64,000 nt of DNA. Origin: Methanothermococcus thermolithotrophicus DSM 2095 (GTDB lineage: Archaea; AGJL01; Methanococci; Methanococcales; Methanococcaceae). The stretch lies in the NCBI RefSeq assembly GCF_946463545.1, contig NZ_OX296583.1, positions 1,029,035-1,093,034 of the forward strand, in the 5' to 3' direction. This document shows, piece after piece, positions 54,154 to 62,749 of the stretch (positions within the stretch are counted from its first letter, which is position 1; each line of letters begins with the position of its first letter). Position numbers and translations under genes: made by a program. The notes under the pieces were generated by a model. That model was not told where the DNA came from. It did not search any database and saw only the letters and a program-made list of their open reading frames with translations.

Positions 54154-55164
54154 ATGTTAAGGGAAGCAATGTTCTATGAAGACATGGGGGACACCAAAGT
54201 CAAATGCAATATTTGCCCAAGGCACTGCGTAATTCCAGAGAATAAGAGGGGATTCTGCAAGGGAAGGGAAAACATAAAAGGTAAACTATATGCCATAAAC
54301 TATGGTAAGGTGAGCTCTGCTGCAATTGATCCTATTGAGAAAAAACCATTGTTCCATTTCCACCCTGGTTCAAGTGTATTTTCAATTGCCACAGGAGGTT
54401 GCAACTTTAGATGCAAACACTGTCAAAATTGGCAAATAAGTCAGTATGCTCCTGATGAAATTCTTTACACCGAGCTCTATCCCAACGATATTGTACAAAT
54501 GGTTTCAAAGTATGAATGTGATGGAATAGCTTATACCTATACTGAACCAACAATTTTTTATGAGCTAATGTACGATACCATCGAATCTTCAAAAAGGGAT
54601 GGTCTTTTTAACGTAATGGTAACCAATGGATACATAGAAAAAGAACCATTGAAAAATCTTAAAATAGATGCTATGAACATCGACATTAAAGGAAACGAAA
54701 ACTTTTACAAAGAGGTATGCTTTGCCAAACTTCAACCTGTTTTGGAGACCTGTGTTTTAGCGAAGAAATTGGGAATACATATTGAAATTACCAATTTAAT
54801 AATTCCTACATACAACGACAGTATCGAAGATATAATGAATATAATAGATTTTGTAAAGAATAAACTTGGAAAAGAAACCCCACTACATTTTACTGGGTTT
54901 CATCCCGATTATAAACTACTGGATATTCCATCAACAAGTGTTGAAATACTTAGAAAAGCTAGGGAGTTGGCATTGGAAGAAGGTTTGAAGTACGTATATG
55001 TAGGAAATGTTCCGGAATATGGTGGAGAAAATACCTACTGTCCAAACTGTGGAAATCTACTGGTTGAAAGATACGGGTTTTCGGTATCCTCCAACAATCT
55101 TGACACTTCGTCAGGAGCTCCAAAATGTCCAAACTGTGGGGAAAAAATAGACATAATAATTTAA
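54154..55164 (+). CDS. AmmeMemoRadiSam system radical SAM enzyme
   Basis: The 336-residue enzyme starts MLREAMFYEDMGDTKVKCNICPRHC, with an N-terminal cysteine set, then the radical SAM motif CNFRCKHCQNWQISQ (about 85-99), and ends in two CPNCG knuckles likely to bind zinc. This form belongs to the PflA-like group named after its genomic association with AMMECR1 and Memo. An AMMECR1 gene lies at 58.9 kb, separated by two other genes. The reaction of the system is not established. The start follows GGAGGGGGGTCAG. Confidence 0.88.
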   Translation: MLREAMFYEDMGDTKVKCNICPRHCVIPENKRGFCKGRENIKGKLYAINYGKVSSAAIDPIEKKPLFHFHPGSSVFSIATGGCNFRCKHCQNWQISQYAPDEILYTELYPNDIVQMVSKYECDGIAYTYTEPTIFYELMYDTIESSKRDGLFNVMVTNGYIEKEPLKNLKIDAMNIDIKGNENFYKEVCFAKLQPVLETCVLAKKLGIHIEITNLIIPTYNDSIEDIMNIIDFVKNKLGKETPLHFTGFHPDYKLLDIPSTSVEILRKARELALEEGLKYVYVGNVPEYGGENTYCPNCGNLLVERYGFSVSSNNLDTSSGAPKCPNCGEKIDIII

Positions 55165-55258
55165 TAAGTATTATTTTATGTAACTGAAACGGATAAGCTA
55201 TTTATCCAGGTGGTTACTATTTTAATTTAAATACTGTAATAATTCTAAAGGTGATTTT

Positions 55259-57121
55259 TTGAGATACCTCCAACTTTGTACTATAGATTATGCAAAGAAA
55301 ATTGTCAGGGAATCTATTAAGGAATTGGAAGATTTTGAAGAAGTTAACTTGTTTGAGGGAATAAATAGGATTCTCGGAGAGGACGTATTCTCAAATGTGG
55401 ACGTACCTCCTTTTGACCGGTCAAAAATGGATGGTTATGCAGTTAAGGCTGAGGACACTTACGAAGCTGAAGAAGATAATCCCATAACTTTAGAAGTAGT
55501 TGATAGTGTAAAAGCAGGGGGATTTTCTGATATAGAAATTAAAAATGGAGAATGTATTGAAATAGCCACTGGAGCTCCTATCCCCAAGGGTGCAAATGCT
55601 GTTGTTATGGTAGAATATACCGAAAGGATTGGAAACAGGGTGAAAATTTATAGTGCAGTTTCCCCACATGAAAATATCCAATACTGTGGAAACGACATGA
55701 TGGCTGGAGAGCTTATTCTAAGGGAAGGTATGAAACTTTCACCAAGGGATATAGGAGCACTTGCAGCAGTTGGAAAGGGAAAAATTAAGGTAAAGAAAAA
55801 TCTAAGTATTGGACTTATATCAACCGGAAACGAGCTTATAAATCCTGATGAGGAATTGAAACCATATAAAATTTATGATGTAAATACCTACACACTGGCG
55901 TCTTCAATTAAGGAAAAAGGATGGGATTTTAAGTTTTACGGTATTGTCGGAGACAATAAGGAAGATTTAAAAAACTCCATAAAAAATGCATTAAATGAGG
56001 ATGTTGTTATTTTAAGTGGGGGTACTTCTGCAGGTGTTGGGGATTTAACAAGTACTGTAATTCAAGAGCTCGGTGGAGAAATTTTAGTACATGGGATGAA
56101 AATAAAACCTGGAAAACCTACAATTATTGGAAAAGTAGGTAAAAAACTTATAGTTGGACTTCCAGGATACCCAACATCGTGTTTAACCATATTTGATGTT
56201 CTTTTTGAAGATGTTGATGGTAATAAAAAAACAATTAGTGCAAATTTCCCAATTAGATACCTCTCTGCAAAAGGTAGGGAAGAGTATCTTCCAGTTTCAG
56301 TTGTTAAAGGGCAGGATGGATATAGTGCATACCCAATAACGAAGGGAAGTGGTGCAATAACTTCATTAACCTATGCAGATGGATACATTGTTGTTGATGA
56401 AAATAAAGAGATTTTAGAAAATGAAGTTGTAGAAGTTCACCTATTTGGAGATATTAAAATTGGTTTAAGTATTATTGGTAGCCATTGTGTAGGGGTTGAT
56501 GTGATACTACATAGGGGTGGTCTCTATGCAAAAACCATAAATGTTGGTTCCCTTGGTGGATTAATGGCAATTAAAAGAGGGGAAGCAGACATTTCAGGAA
56601 TTCACCTACTTGGTGAAGACGGGGAATATAACATTCCATTCATAAAAAAGTACAAACTTAAGAACGCGGTACTTATAAGAGGCTATATCAGAAAACAGGG
56701 TTTTATGTTTAAAAAGGATTTGAATATCAATAGTATGGATGATATCATTAAAAATATTGATAAATATAAATTTATAAACAGAAATAAAGGAGCAGGAACA
56801 AGAATATTATTTGATAAATTTTTAAAGGAAAATGGTATTGATAAAAAAGATATAAAAGGTTACGAAATTGAGGCAAAAACACACTCTGCGGTAGGAGCTG
56901 CTGTAACTATGGGGAAAGCAGATATTGGTATTGGTATTGAAACTATTGCCAAAAAATATGGGTTGGAATTTATACCTATTGGGGATGAAAATTACGATTT
57001 CCTTATCAAGTCAGAAAAGCTGGAAGATGAAGAAGTTAAGAAATTCATCGAAACTCTTAAAAAAGTTGAATTACCGTTTAAAAAGCCTGAAAATTGTGGG
57101 GAGATTATATTTGAATGCTAA
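55259..57121 (+). CDS. moeA: MoeA molybdopterin molybdotransferase fused to a PBP-like domain
   Basis: The 620-residue protein starts at TTG after GGTGATTTT. Residues 1-390 are Moe[42 protein letters not shown] and GLPGYPTSC. Residues about 400-620 form a periplasmic-binding-protein-like (LysR-substrate-type) domain with [22 protein letters not shown] and [19 protein letters not shown]. MoeA inserts molybdenum or tungsten into molybdopterin; the second domain may sense molybdate, tungstate or a related ligand. The long fusion is known in methanococci. Confidence 0.92.
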   Translation: MRYLQLCTIDYAKKIVRESIKELEDFEEVNLFEGINRILGEDVFSNVDVPPFDRSKMDGYAVKAEDTYEAEEDNPITLEVVDSVKAGGFSDIEIKNGECIEIATGAPIPKGANAVVMVEYTERIGNRVKIYSAVSPHENIQYCGNDMMAGELILREGMKLSPRDIGALAAVGKGKIKVKKNLSIGLISTGNELINPDEELKPYKIYDVNTYTLASSIKEKGWDFKFYGIVGDNKEDLKNSIKNALNEDVVILSGGTSAGVGDLTSTVIQELGGEILVHGMKIKPGKPTIIGKVGKKLIVGLPGYPTSCLTIFDVLFEDVDGNKKTISANFPIRYLSAKGREEYLPVSVVKGQDGYSAYPITKGSGAITSLTYADGYIVVDENKEILENEVVEVHLFGDIKIGLSIIGSHCVGVDVILHRGGLYAKTINVGSLGGLMAIKRGEADISGIHLLGEDGEYNIPFIKKYKLKNAVLIRGYIRKQGFMFKKDLNINSMDDIIKNIDKYKFINRNKGAGTRILFDKFLKENGIDKKDIKGYEIEAKTHSAVGAAVTMGKADIGIGIETIAKKYGLEFIPIGDENYDFLIKSEKLEDEEVKKFIETLKKVELPFKKPENCGEIIFEC

Positions 57122-57210
57122 TGTGTGCAGTTTTAACATAAAAGATACAATTATATTTTTTCGGCAAACAATCAAATTAGAATCTATAAAACTCTATAAG
57201 GGGCATTAAA

Positions 57211-58188
57211 ATGCATCATTTTAAAGATTACTTATCTCATGTTGATTTTGAAAGTCTATTAAATATCGAAAAAGATAGACGTGGTGTTGAAAAAGATAGA
57301 TTAGTGTTTATAGGAATAGCAAACGTTGCGTATTATCGTTGGTGTGCTATGAAATTAGTATTAAAGAGCAGAGTGCGTGAATTAGGGAATTTTAAAGCAT
57401 ATGTAGAAAATAGGATATATTATTCATATATCTTGGGATTAATTGACGACATACCTAAAAATGAGGAAAAATTATTGGATATCGGCGATGAAATTAGATT
57501 TAGGGACATAGATAAATTATTTAAAGAAAAAACTGAACAGTTTGTAAATATTGAGGACTTAATCACCTCTAATGAAGAAAAAACCAATAACTCCATAGAA
57601 AATTATATGTTATATGAAGCTATGGAATTATCAAAAGAATATCCCAATATACTTGGAGAGTATCTTCATGAAAAAATTGCCAAAAAATATCTTACCTTTA
57701 GATGGAATTTTAAATGGAAAGATTATGCTCTTATCGGTATGCCTGATGGGATTACTAATGATTTTATTTATGAGTTTAAAACTACTCGAAATGAGTATCT
57801 TAAAAGACATATTAGACCAGTAGCATTTATTCAAGCGGATCTTTATGGTTACTTCTTCAAAAGAAATAATAAAAAAGTCCAAATATTCGTACTGAACCAA
57901 AATGAAACTGAAACTTATAAAAATAATGTAGATAAAAACGATGCTCTAAACATTCTTAAAAAATTTAAAAGTATTGATAATGGAGATACTCCGCCACATC
58001 CTAAATCATGGAAATGCAAATCTTGTGAATTTAAATGTGTATTAAATCAAAATAATACAAGATACTTTGATATATGTGATAGTGTAAAGTATAAGAGTTT
58101 ATTAGAGTATGTGGAAGTTCATAAAAATGATAATAATAATGTTACCAATAACGACTATAAACCTAAAATAGAAGATTTTTTCAAATAG
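57211..58188 (+). CDS. Cas4-like PD-(D/E)XK nuclease with Fe-S cysteines
   Basis: The 325-residue protein has a nuclease core GMPDGITNDFIYEFKTTRNEY (D and E-x-K, about 181-201) and a downstream QADLYGYFF. An early cysteine (YYRWCAMKLV, residue 45) and a late trio (WKCKSCEFKC) reproduce the four-cysteine [4Fe-4S] clamp of Cas4/AddB. A helical insertion of about 100 residues lies between. No CRISPR array or cas gene is in the window, so this is a stand-alone relative, perhaps for DNA end processing. Composition is typical of the region. The start follows GGGGCATTAAA. Confidence 0.8.
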   Translation: MHHFKDYLSHVDFESLLNIEKDRRGVEKDRLVFIGIANVAYYRWCAMKLVLKSRVRELGNFKAYVENRIYYSYILGLIDDIPKNEEKLLDIGDEIRFRDIDKLFKEKTEQFVNIEDLITSNEEKTNNSIENYMLYEAMELSKEYPNILGEYLHEKIAKKYLTFRWNFKWKDYALIGMPDGITNDFIYEFKTTRNEYLKRHIRPVAFIQADLYGYFFKRNNKKVQIFVLNQNETETYKNNVDKNDALNILKKFKSIDNGDTPPHPKSWKCKSCEFKCVLNQNNTRYFDICDSVKYKSLLEYVEVHKNDNNNVTNNDYKPKIEDFFK

Positions 58189-58206
58189 AAAATGTATTTC
58201 AAAAAA

Positions 58207-58788
58207 TTATTCTAACTTCAAAATATCTCCCAAATCCATACCCCTCATAACTTTATCTTTTATTAAATTCTCTTTCTGTTTTATTTTTTTAACATTTTCA
58301 ATTACCTCATTTATTTTATCTCGTCCAATAACTACCACTCCATTACAATCTCCAACAATAATATCTCCAGGATTTACTACCTCACCACCGCAGACGATTG
58401 GGATATTAACCTCACCATTGTTTAGTGGTTTTCCAGCATTTGGAACTGTGTATTTAGAAAATACGGGAAATTTTAGGGATTTAATGTCTTCCACATCCCT
58501 TACGCTTCCATCGATTACTATCGCTATAACCCCTTTTAATTTTGCGTTTGTAGATGCTAACCCACCCCAAACTGCTGTTTTTGCCCCTTCTGTATCAACT
58601 ACAATTATCTTATTTCTTGCATATTTTATTGTATTTACAACGGTTCCCCAGTCATCTCCTGAGGTTTTTACAGTAATGGCCTCTCCAAAAACAATCTTTT
58701 GGTCAGGGATAATGGGCTTAATATTTTTTAAAATCCTTGCTCCAGCATCACACAAGTTTGGAACAGATACTTCTTTTAAAATTCTCAT
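58207..58788 (-). CDS. RraA-family protein
   Basis: The 193-residue protein has the RraA/HMG-aldolase family motifs VPNLCDAGAR, VVDTEGAKTAVWGGLASTNAKLKG and IDGSVRDVEDIKSLKFPVFS, with PNAGKPLNNGEVNIPIVCGG. Family members are aldolases or regulators of RNase E, and archaea lack RNase E of that kind, so a metal-dependent lyase is more likely. The start at MRILKEVSVP follows GTGATACT. It is divergent from the AMMECR1 gene. Confidence 0.85.
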   Translation of the reverse strand: MRILKEVSVPNLCDAGARILKNIKPIIPDQKIVFGEAITVKTSGDDWGTVVNTIKYARNKIIVVDTEGAKTAVWGGLASTNAKLKGVIAIVIDGSVRDVEDIKSLKFPVFSKYTVPNAGKPLNNGEVNIPIVCGGEVVNPGDIIVGDCNGVVVIGRDKINEVIENVKKIKQKENLIKDKVMRGMDLGDILKLE

Positions 58789-58929
58789 AGTATCACTTTT
58801 ATGCAAATTTAAAAACAATTGGTGTTAAAAATATATAATAGGAAGTATAAAAGTTTAAATGAAGAGTGGAAATTTATGCATGTGTTATCCATGATCGGCA
58901 TAGAATATTTATTAAAGGGGGGAGAAATT

Positions 58930-59547
58930 ATGTTATCTCTTGAAGATGGGACTTTTGCAGTTAAATTTGCAAGAAGTGTAATTAAACATTATTTGAAGGG
59001 AGAAAATATCATAGTTAAAGATTACCCTGATAAATTTGATGAAAATAGGGGTGTCTTCGTATCACTTCATACATACCCTGGGCACGATCTTAGGGGGTGT
59101 ATAGGTGTACCCGAACCTATAATGCCTCTAATAGAGGCATTAAAAGAGGCTGCAATAAGTGCTGCCATTAATGACCCTAGATTTCCTCCAGTGGATATTT
59201 ATGAATTGGAAAATATAATTATTGAAATAAGTATTTTAACAGCACCTAAGTTAGTGCAAGTTAGCGATCCATTGGAGTATCTTGAAAAAATAGAAATCGG
59301 AAAGGATGGTTTAATTATTGAGTTTGGCTCATACCGTGGATTGTTATTACCTCAGGTACCTGTAAAATATGGGTGGGATGTACCCCAATACCTATCAAAC
59401 CTATGTATGAAGGCAGGAATATCTCCAACAGCATGGATTGAAGAGGATGTAAAAATTTATTCATTCGAAGCCCAGATTTTCGAAGAGTTAGAGCCTAATG
59501 GACACGTAGTCGAAAAAGATATTTATACGGTTGCTAATAGGGGTTAA
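58930..59547 (+). CDS. AMMECR1 family protein
   Basis: The 205-residue protein carries the family hallmark LRGCIGVPEPI (about 51-61), FVSLHTYPGHD and NDPRFPPV, and the C-terminal WDVPQYLSNLCMKAGISPTAWIEE. The GGGGGGAGAAATT site fixes the start at 58930; a 37-residue longer frame is leader. The biochemical role is not established; genomic association with the radical SAM enzyme at 54.2 kb suggests a shared pathway. The third partner, Memo, is not in the window. Confidence 0.92.
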   Translation: MLSLEDGTFAVKFARSVIKHYLKGENIIVKDYPDKFDENRGVFVSLHTYPGHDLRGCIGVPEPIMPLIEALKEAAISAAINDPRFPPVDIYELENIIIEISILTAPKLVQVSDPLEYLEKIEIGKDGLIIEFGSYRGLLLPQVPVKYGWDVPQYLSNLCMKAGISPTAWIEEDVKIYSFEAQIFEELEPNGHVVEKDIYTVANRG

Positions 59548-59599
59548 TAAACTTAATATAAATAATTCATTTTTACAGTTTTCAATATGTCAAAAGTGA

Positions 59600-59637
59600 G
59601 CTCCCAACGTGTTTGTTGTCAGGTGACAAACCCGTGG
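59600..59637. repeat. Hairpin after the AMMECR1 gene
   Basis: GTTTGTTGTCAGGTGACAAAC (59611-59631) with flanking ACG/CGT forms a strong stem. It lies at the start of the 59548-60115 gap and directly before the 153-bp inverted-repeat element. It could be a transcript end or part of that element. Confidence 0.4.
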
Positions 59638-59638
59638 T

Positions 59639-59791
59639 TTATAGCAGTGTGCAATTTTAAGTCACTAACCAATACATTAAAATTAAATAGTTGTAGTAAA
59701 TAAGCCCAATTTAATTTAACAAGGTATATTTTATGTTTAAATAAAATTTAATTGTATTCATTAGTTGAGTAAGTAATGCACACCACTATAA
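59639..59791. repeat. MITE-like element E, 153 bp
   Basis: TTATAGCAGTGTGCA (59639-59653) and TGCACACCACTATAA (59777-59791) are inverted repeats with two mismatches. Both end in TATAG like elements A-D, but the inner bases differ, so this may be a second family or subfamily. The interior is AT-rich with no coding potential. Confidence 0.55.
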
Positions 59792-59825
59792 TAGGACCTC
59801 ATTAAATTTATTCATTTTTTACAAT

Positions 59826-60103
59826 TTATAGTGCTCGACATAACAAACTTAAATATATCCTTCAAAATATGCCTACTCAACTTCGTTGAGTAGGTATCGG
59901 ATTTTGGAATCACCAACGAAGTTGGTGAGCTATGAAAACCGTTAGGTTTTCGTTCAATCAAAATCTCTCGACGAAACCGAAGGTTTCGTGAGTTCGACAA
60001 AAACCAAAGGTTTTTGTGAATCGACAAATCACTTTGTGATTTGTCTCGATCAGCAAATCTTCGATTTGCTTCGATTTTCTAAAAGGTTTTGTCTTTAACT
60101 ATA
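59826..60103. repeat. Palindrome array 4, flanked by TATAGT and ACTATA
   Basis: At least seven units are visible from 59873: CTACTCAAC-TTC-GTTGAGTAG, TCACCAAC-GAA-GTTGGTGA (59910-59928), ACGAAACCGAAGGTTTCGT (59971-59989), GACAAATCAC-TTT-GTGATTTGTC (60023-60045) and GCAAATCTTCGATTTGC (60053-60069). The third and fifth are identical to units in array 3. TATAGT lies at 59827 and ACTATA near 60098. The array ends 15 bp before the ribosome binding site of the RecJ-like gene. Confidence 0.85.
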
Positions 60104-60115
60104 ATTGGTGATATT

Positions 60116-61426
60116 GTGGTTGATATATTGCCTATTGACGATTTTGCAAATGTTAATAATATTTATACAAAAATTAAAGAAAAAATTGAAAATTATGATG
60201 GAGTTATAAGGGTTATCACACACCACGATACAGATGGATTGACATCTGGAGCCATTGTTGTAGATACATTATATCGGCAAAACAAAAATTTTCATTTAAG
60301 TGTTGTGGAAAATCTCTCAAATGAGGTTATTGAGAAACTAAGTGAAGAAGATGAGTATGGTTTATACATATTCTGTGATATGGGAAGTGGGCAAATAGAT
60401 GAGCTCCTGAGCAAAAATTTTAATGCCATTATTTTGGATCACCACCCTCCTCTAAGAAAAGAGTATGAAATTAAAAATATATTACAGCTCAACCCTCATC
60501 TGTTTGGTGTAAATGGTGCAAAAGAGCTCTCTGCAAGTGGAGTATGTTATTTAGTAGCGAGGGAATTTGGGTACTATGATCTCAGTGTTTTGGCTATTAC
60601 TGGAGCAATTGGGGATATGCAACATAAACCATTTACCGGATTGAATAAATTCATATTAAACGAAGGTAGAAGATATAGACATATTAAAAGCATTTTAAAA
60701 GATATAGTTTTTAACTGCTATGATTTGCCGATTTGGAAATCTATTCTTTATTCCACCCAGCCATATATAGGGGAACTAAATGGTAGGGATAAAATTTTAG
60801 AATTCTTGAATAAAATCGACATAGATCCTGAAAAAATAGAACTTTCAGGTGACGAGGAGCAGAGACTTATATCTGCCCTTATGAAATACGTCAATAAAGA
60901 AGATATCGTCGTTGATAGGTATATTATAGATCATAAAATTAACGACGCCTTTTATCTATCTGAGATTCTAAATGCCTGTGGTAGAACGGGAATGACTTCA
61001 ATAGGAATTGGTGTAGCACTTGAAGATGAAGAATGCATAAAAACTGCTAAGGAGATATACGAGAAATACAAGGGGGAGTTAATTGAAGAACTAAAAGAGG
61101 TTGAAATAAAATCCTTAAATAATATAGAATACTTTTTCGGAAAAAAGGGTACTACAGGACTTATAGCTTCATTAATGGTAAAAGATAAACCTGTCTTAGG
61201 TATTTATGAAGAAGGAGAATTCTATAAAATATCTTCAAGAGGTAACAACTATTTGGTAAATAATGGATTGAACTTATCAGAAGCTATGGGAATTGCAAAA
61301 GAATTTGGAGGAAATGGTGGAGGACATAATGTAGCTTCTGGAGCTTCGATTCCAAAGGAACATTTAAACGAATTTTTGAAAAAAGTTGATGAATTAGTTG
61401 GGACTCAGATGAAAAATAACGATTAA
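60116..61426 (+). CDS. RecJ-like DHH exonuclease (archaeal RecJ/GAN-type)
   Basis: The product is 436 residues if translation starts at the GTG at 60116, three bases after GGTGAT; earlier in-frame codons are encoded by array DNA. Motifs are ITHHDTDGLTSGAIVVD, FCDMGSGQ, ILDHHPPLRK and the DHHA1 segment KEFGGNGGGHNVASGA. Archaeal RecJ homologs are 5'-3' or 3'-5' exonucleases, and some bind GINS at the replication fork. It is separate in type from the shorter DHH phosphatase at 48.7 kb. hisB follows 38 bp downstream. Confidence 0.86.
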   Translation: MVDILPIDDFANVNNIYTKIKEKIENYDGVIRVITHHDTDGLTSGAIVVDTLYRQNKNFHLSVVENLSNEVIEKLSEEDEYGLYIFCDMGSGQIDELLSKNFNAIILDHHPPLRKEYEIKNILQLNPHLFGVNGAKELSASGVCYLVAREFGYYDLSVLAITGAIGDMQHKPFTGLNKFILNEGRRYRHIKSILKDIVFNCYDLPIWKSILYSTQPYIGELNGRDKILEFLNKIDIDPEKIELSGDEEQRLISALMKYVNKEDIVVDRYIIDHKINDAFYLSEILNACGRTGMTSIGIGVALEDEECIKTAKEIYEKYKGELIEELKEVEIKSLNNIEYFFGKKGTTGLIASLMVKDKPVLGIYEEGEFYKISSRGNNYLVNNGLNLSEAMGIAKEFGGNGGGHNVASGASIPKEHLNEFLKKVDELVGTQMKNND

Positions 61427-61464
61427 TAGGGATATTAATTTAATGATAGGTTCAAGGTGATAAC

Positions 61465-62037
61465 TTGAGAATCTTTGATATTAAAAGAGAAACTAAAGAA
61501 ACTAAAATTGAATTAAAAATAAACATCGATGGAAAGGGGGAGTATGATATAAATACTGGAATTCCATTTTTTGACCATATTTTATCATCCTTTGCAAAAC
61601 ATGGTGCATTTGACCTATCTTTAAATGCAAATGGGGACTTAGAAGTTGATGATCATCACACAATTGAAGATGTTGGAATTTGTCTTGGAATGGCATTAGA
61701 TAAGCTGGAAAAAAAGAATATAAAAAGGTTTGGCTGGGCAATTGTTCCAATGGATGAGGCTAGAGCCATGGTTTCAATAGATTTGGGTGGAAGGCCTTAT
61801 GTTGTGGGAGATTATACTCCAAATAGGGATAAAGTTGGAGATTTTTCAACTGAGAACGTTGTTCATTTTTTTGAGTCCTTGGCAAACCATGGAAGAATGA
61901 ATATACACTTTGAAGTAGTTGGAAAAAATGAACACCACAAAATAGAAGCTCTGTTTAAGGCATTTGGAATAGCCCTTGATATCGCAACTCAAAAAGATGA
62001 TAGAAAGGGGGTTGTAAGTACTAAAGGAATTTTATAG
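61465..62037 (+). CDS. hisB: Imidazoleglycerol-phosphate dehydratase
   Basis: The 190-residue enzyme has the metal-binding motifs [35 protein letters not shown] and [20 protein letters not shown] plus [15 protein letters not shown]. The duplicated HHxxE pattern is intact. It catalyses the sixth step of histidine synthesis. The start is a TTG with GGTGATAAC. No phosphatase domain is fused, and no other his gene is nearby. Confidence 0.95.
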   Translation: MRIFDIKRETKETKIELKINIDGKGEYDINTGIPFFDHILSSFAKHGAFDLSLNANGDLEVDDHHTIEDVGICLGMALDKLEKKNIKRFGWAIVPMDEARAMVSIDLGGRPYVVGDYTPNRDKVGDFSTENVVHFFESLANHGRMNIHFEVVGKNEHHKIEALFKAFGIALDIATQKDDRKGVVSTKGIL

Positions 62038-62121
62038 TTTAAGTCAGTATTATTTAACATTTCAAAGTTTTATTTAATTTATAAATTAATGCACTTATTG
62101 ATACAGTAGGGGAGGTAAAAA

Positions 62122-62586
62122 ATGTTGGAATACTTTGCTGAAATTTTAAGTATTTTGATAAGTATGGTGATATTAAAAAATATTGAGAATTATTTTAAAA
62201 GTAGAAATTTTGAAGATAATAGTGTATTAAAATGGATTTTTGAGTTTGTATATTGGGGCATTTGCTTCGTAGTTATGATTCTAATACTTGCCATTACTTG
62301 GGTAATATTTGGATTTGAAACACTTGGCAATATAGAGTCTGCAATTTTTCTATCTTCAATAAATGGATTCTCAAGTAGGGTTTTTGGATATACTGAATTT
62401 TGGATATTGGTCTTACTAACCATATATTTTGGAATAATGTATGCTGGTATTATAGGTGTTATTTTATCAGTTGCAGTATTTGTCTTTACTAACTATTGTG
62501 GCGAATTGTTAGATATTACAGACAATATGAAGAAATTTAAATTTTTAATTCTAAAATTAAAAGCAAATATTGTTAAGTCAAAATAA
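62122..62586 (+). CDS. Four-helix membrane protein, unknown function
   Basis: The 154-residue protein starts MLEYFAEILSILISMVIL after GGGGAGGTAAAAA. Four hydrophobic segments (about 4-20, 40-66, 92-108, 110-128) and a basic C-terminal tail (KKFKFLILKLKANIVKSK) suggest an integral membrane protein with the tail in the cytoplasm. I do not recognise a family. The strong binding site supports a real gene. Confidence 0.65.
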   Translation: MLEYFAEILSILISMVILKNIENYFKSRNFEDNSVLKWIFEFVYWGICFVVMILILAITWVIFGFETLGNIESAIFLSSINGFSSRVFGYTEFWILVLLTIYFGIMYAGIIGVILSVAVFVFTNYCGELLDITDNMKKFKFLILKLKANIVKSK

Positions 62587-62644
62587 TTTTGTTAAAAATG
62601 CATCTAAATTAAAATAAAATTAACTAAAAGAATTAATATTACAC

Positions 62645-62740
62645 ATTTAAAAAAGGTTGCATCCCAACCCTTTTTAAAGTGTTGGATCCAAATCTGAAAC
62701 ATTTGGAAGAGGCTAGATCCAAAAAGGAGTATTTTGTTTA
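62645..62740. repeat. Fragment of the AACCTTTTTAAAGG/TTGGATCC repeat family
   Basis: TTAAAAAAGGTTGCATCC, TTGGATCCAAATC and AGATCCAAAAAGG lie between the membrane-protein gene and the convergent argF gene. GGTTGCATCC is shared with the insert beside tRNA-Ile, and TTTGGATC with that beside tRNA-Leu. AGTATTTTGTTTACT forms a small final palindrome. Confidence 0.5.
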
Positions 62741-62749
62741 CTCAAAGCT

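Noticed and set aside
14517-60103. Palindrome arrays as CRISPR arrays
   Set aside because: There is no constant repeat with unique spacers at fixed spacing; the short linkers are constant and the palindromes vary, with irregular unit length. No cas operon is near.
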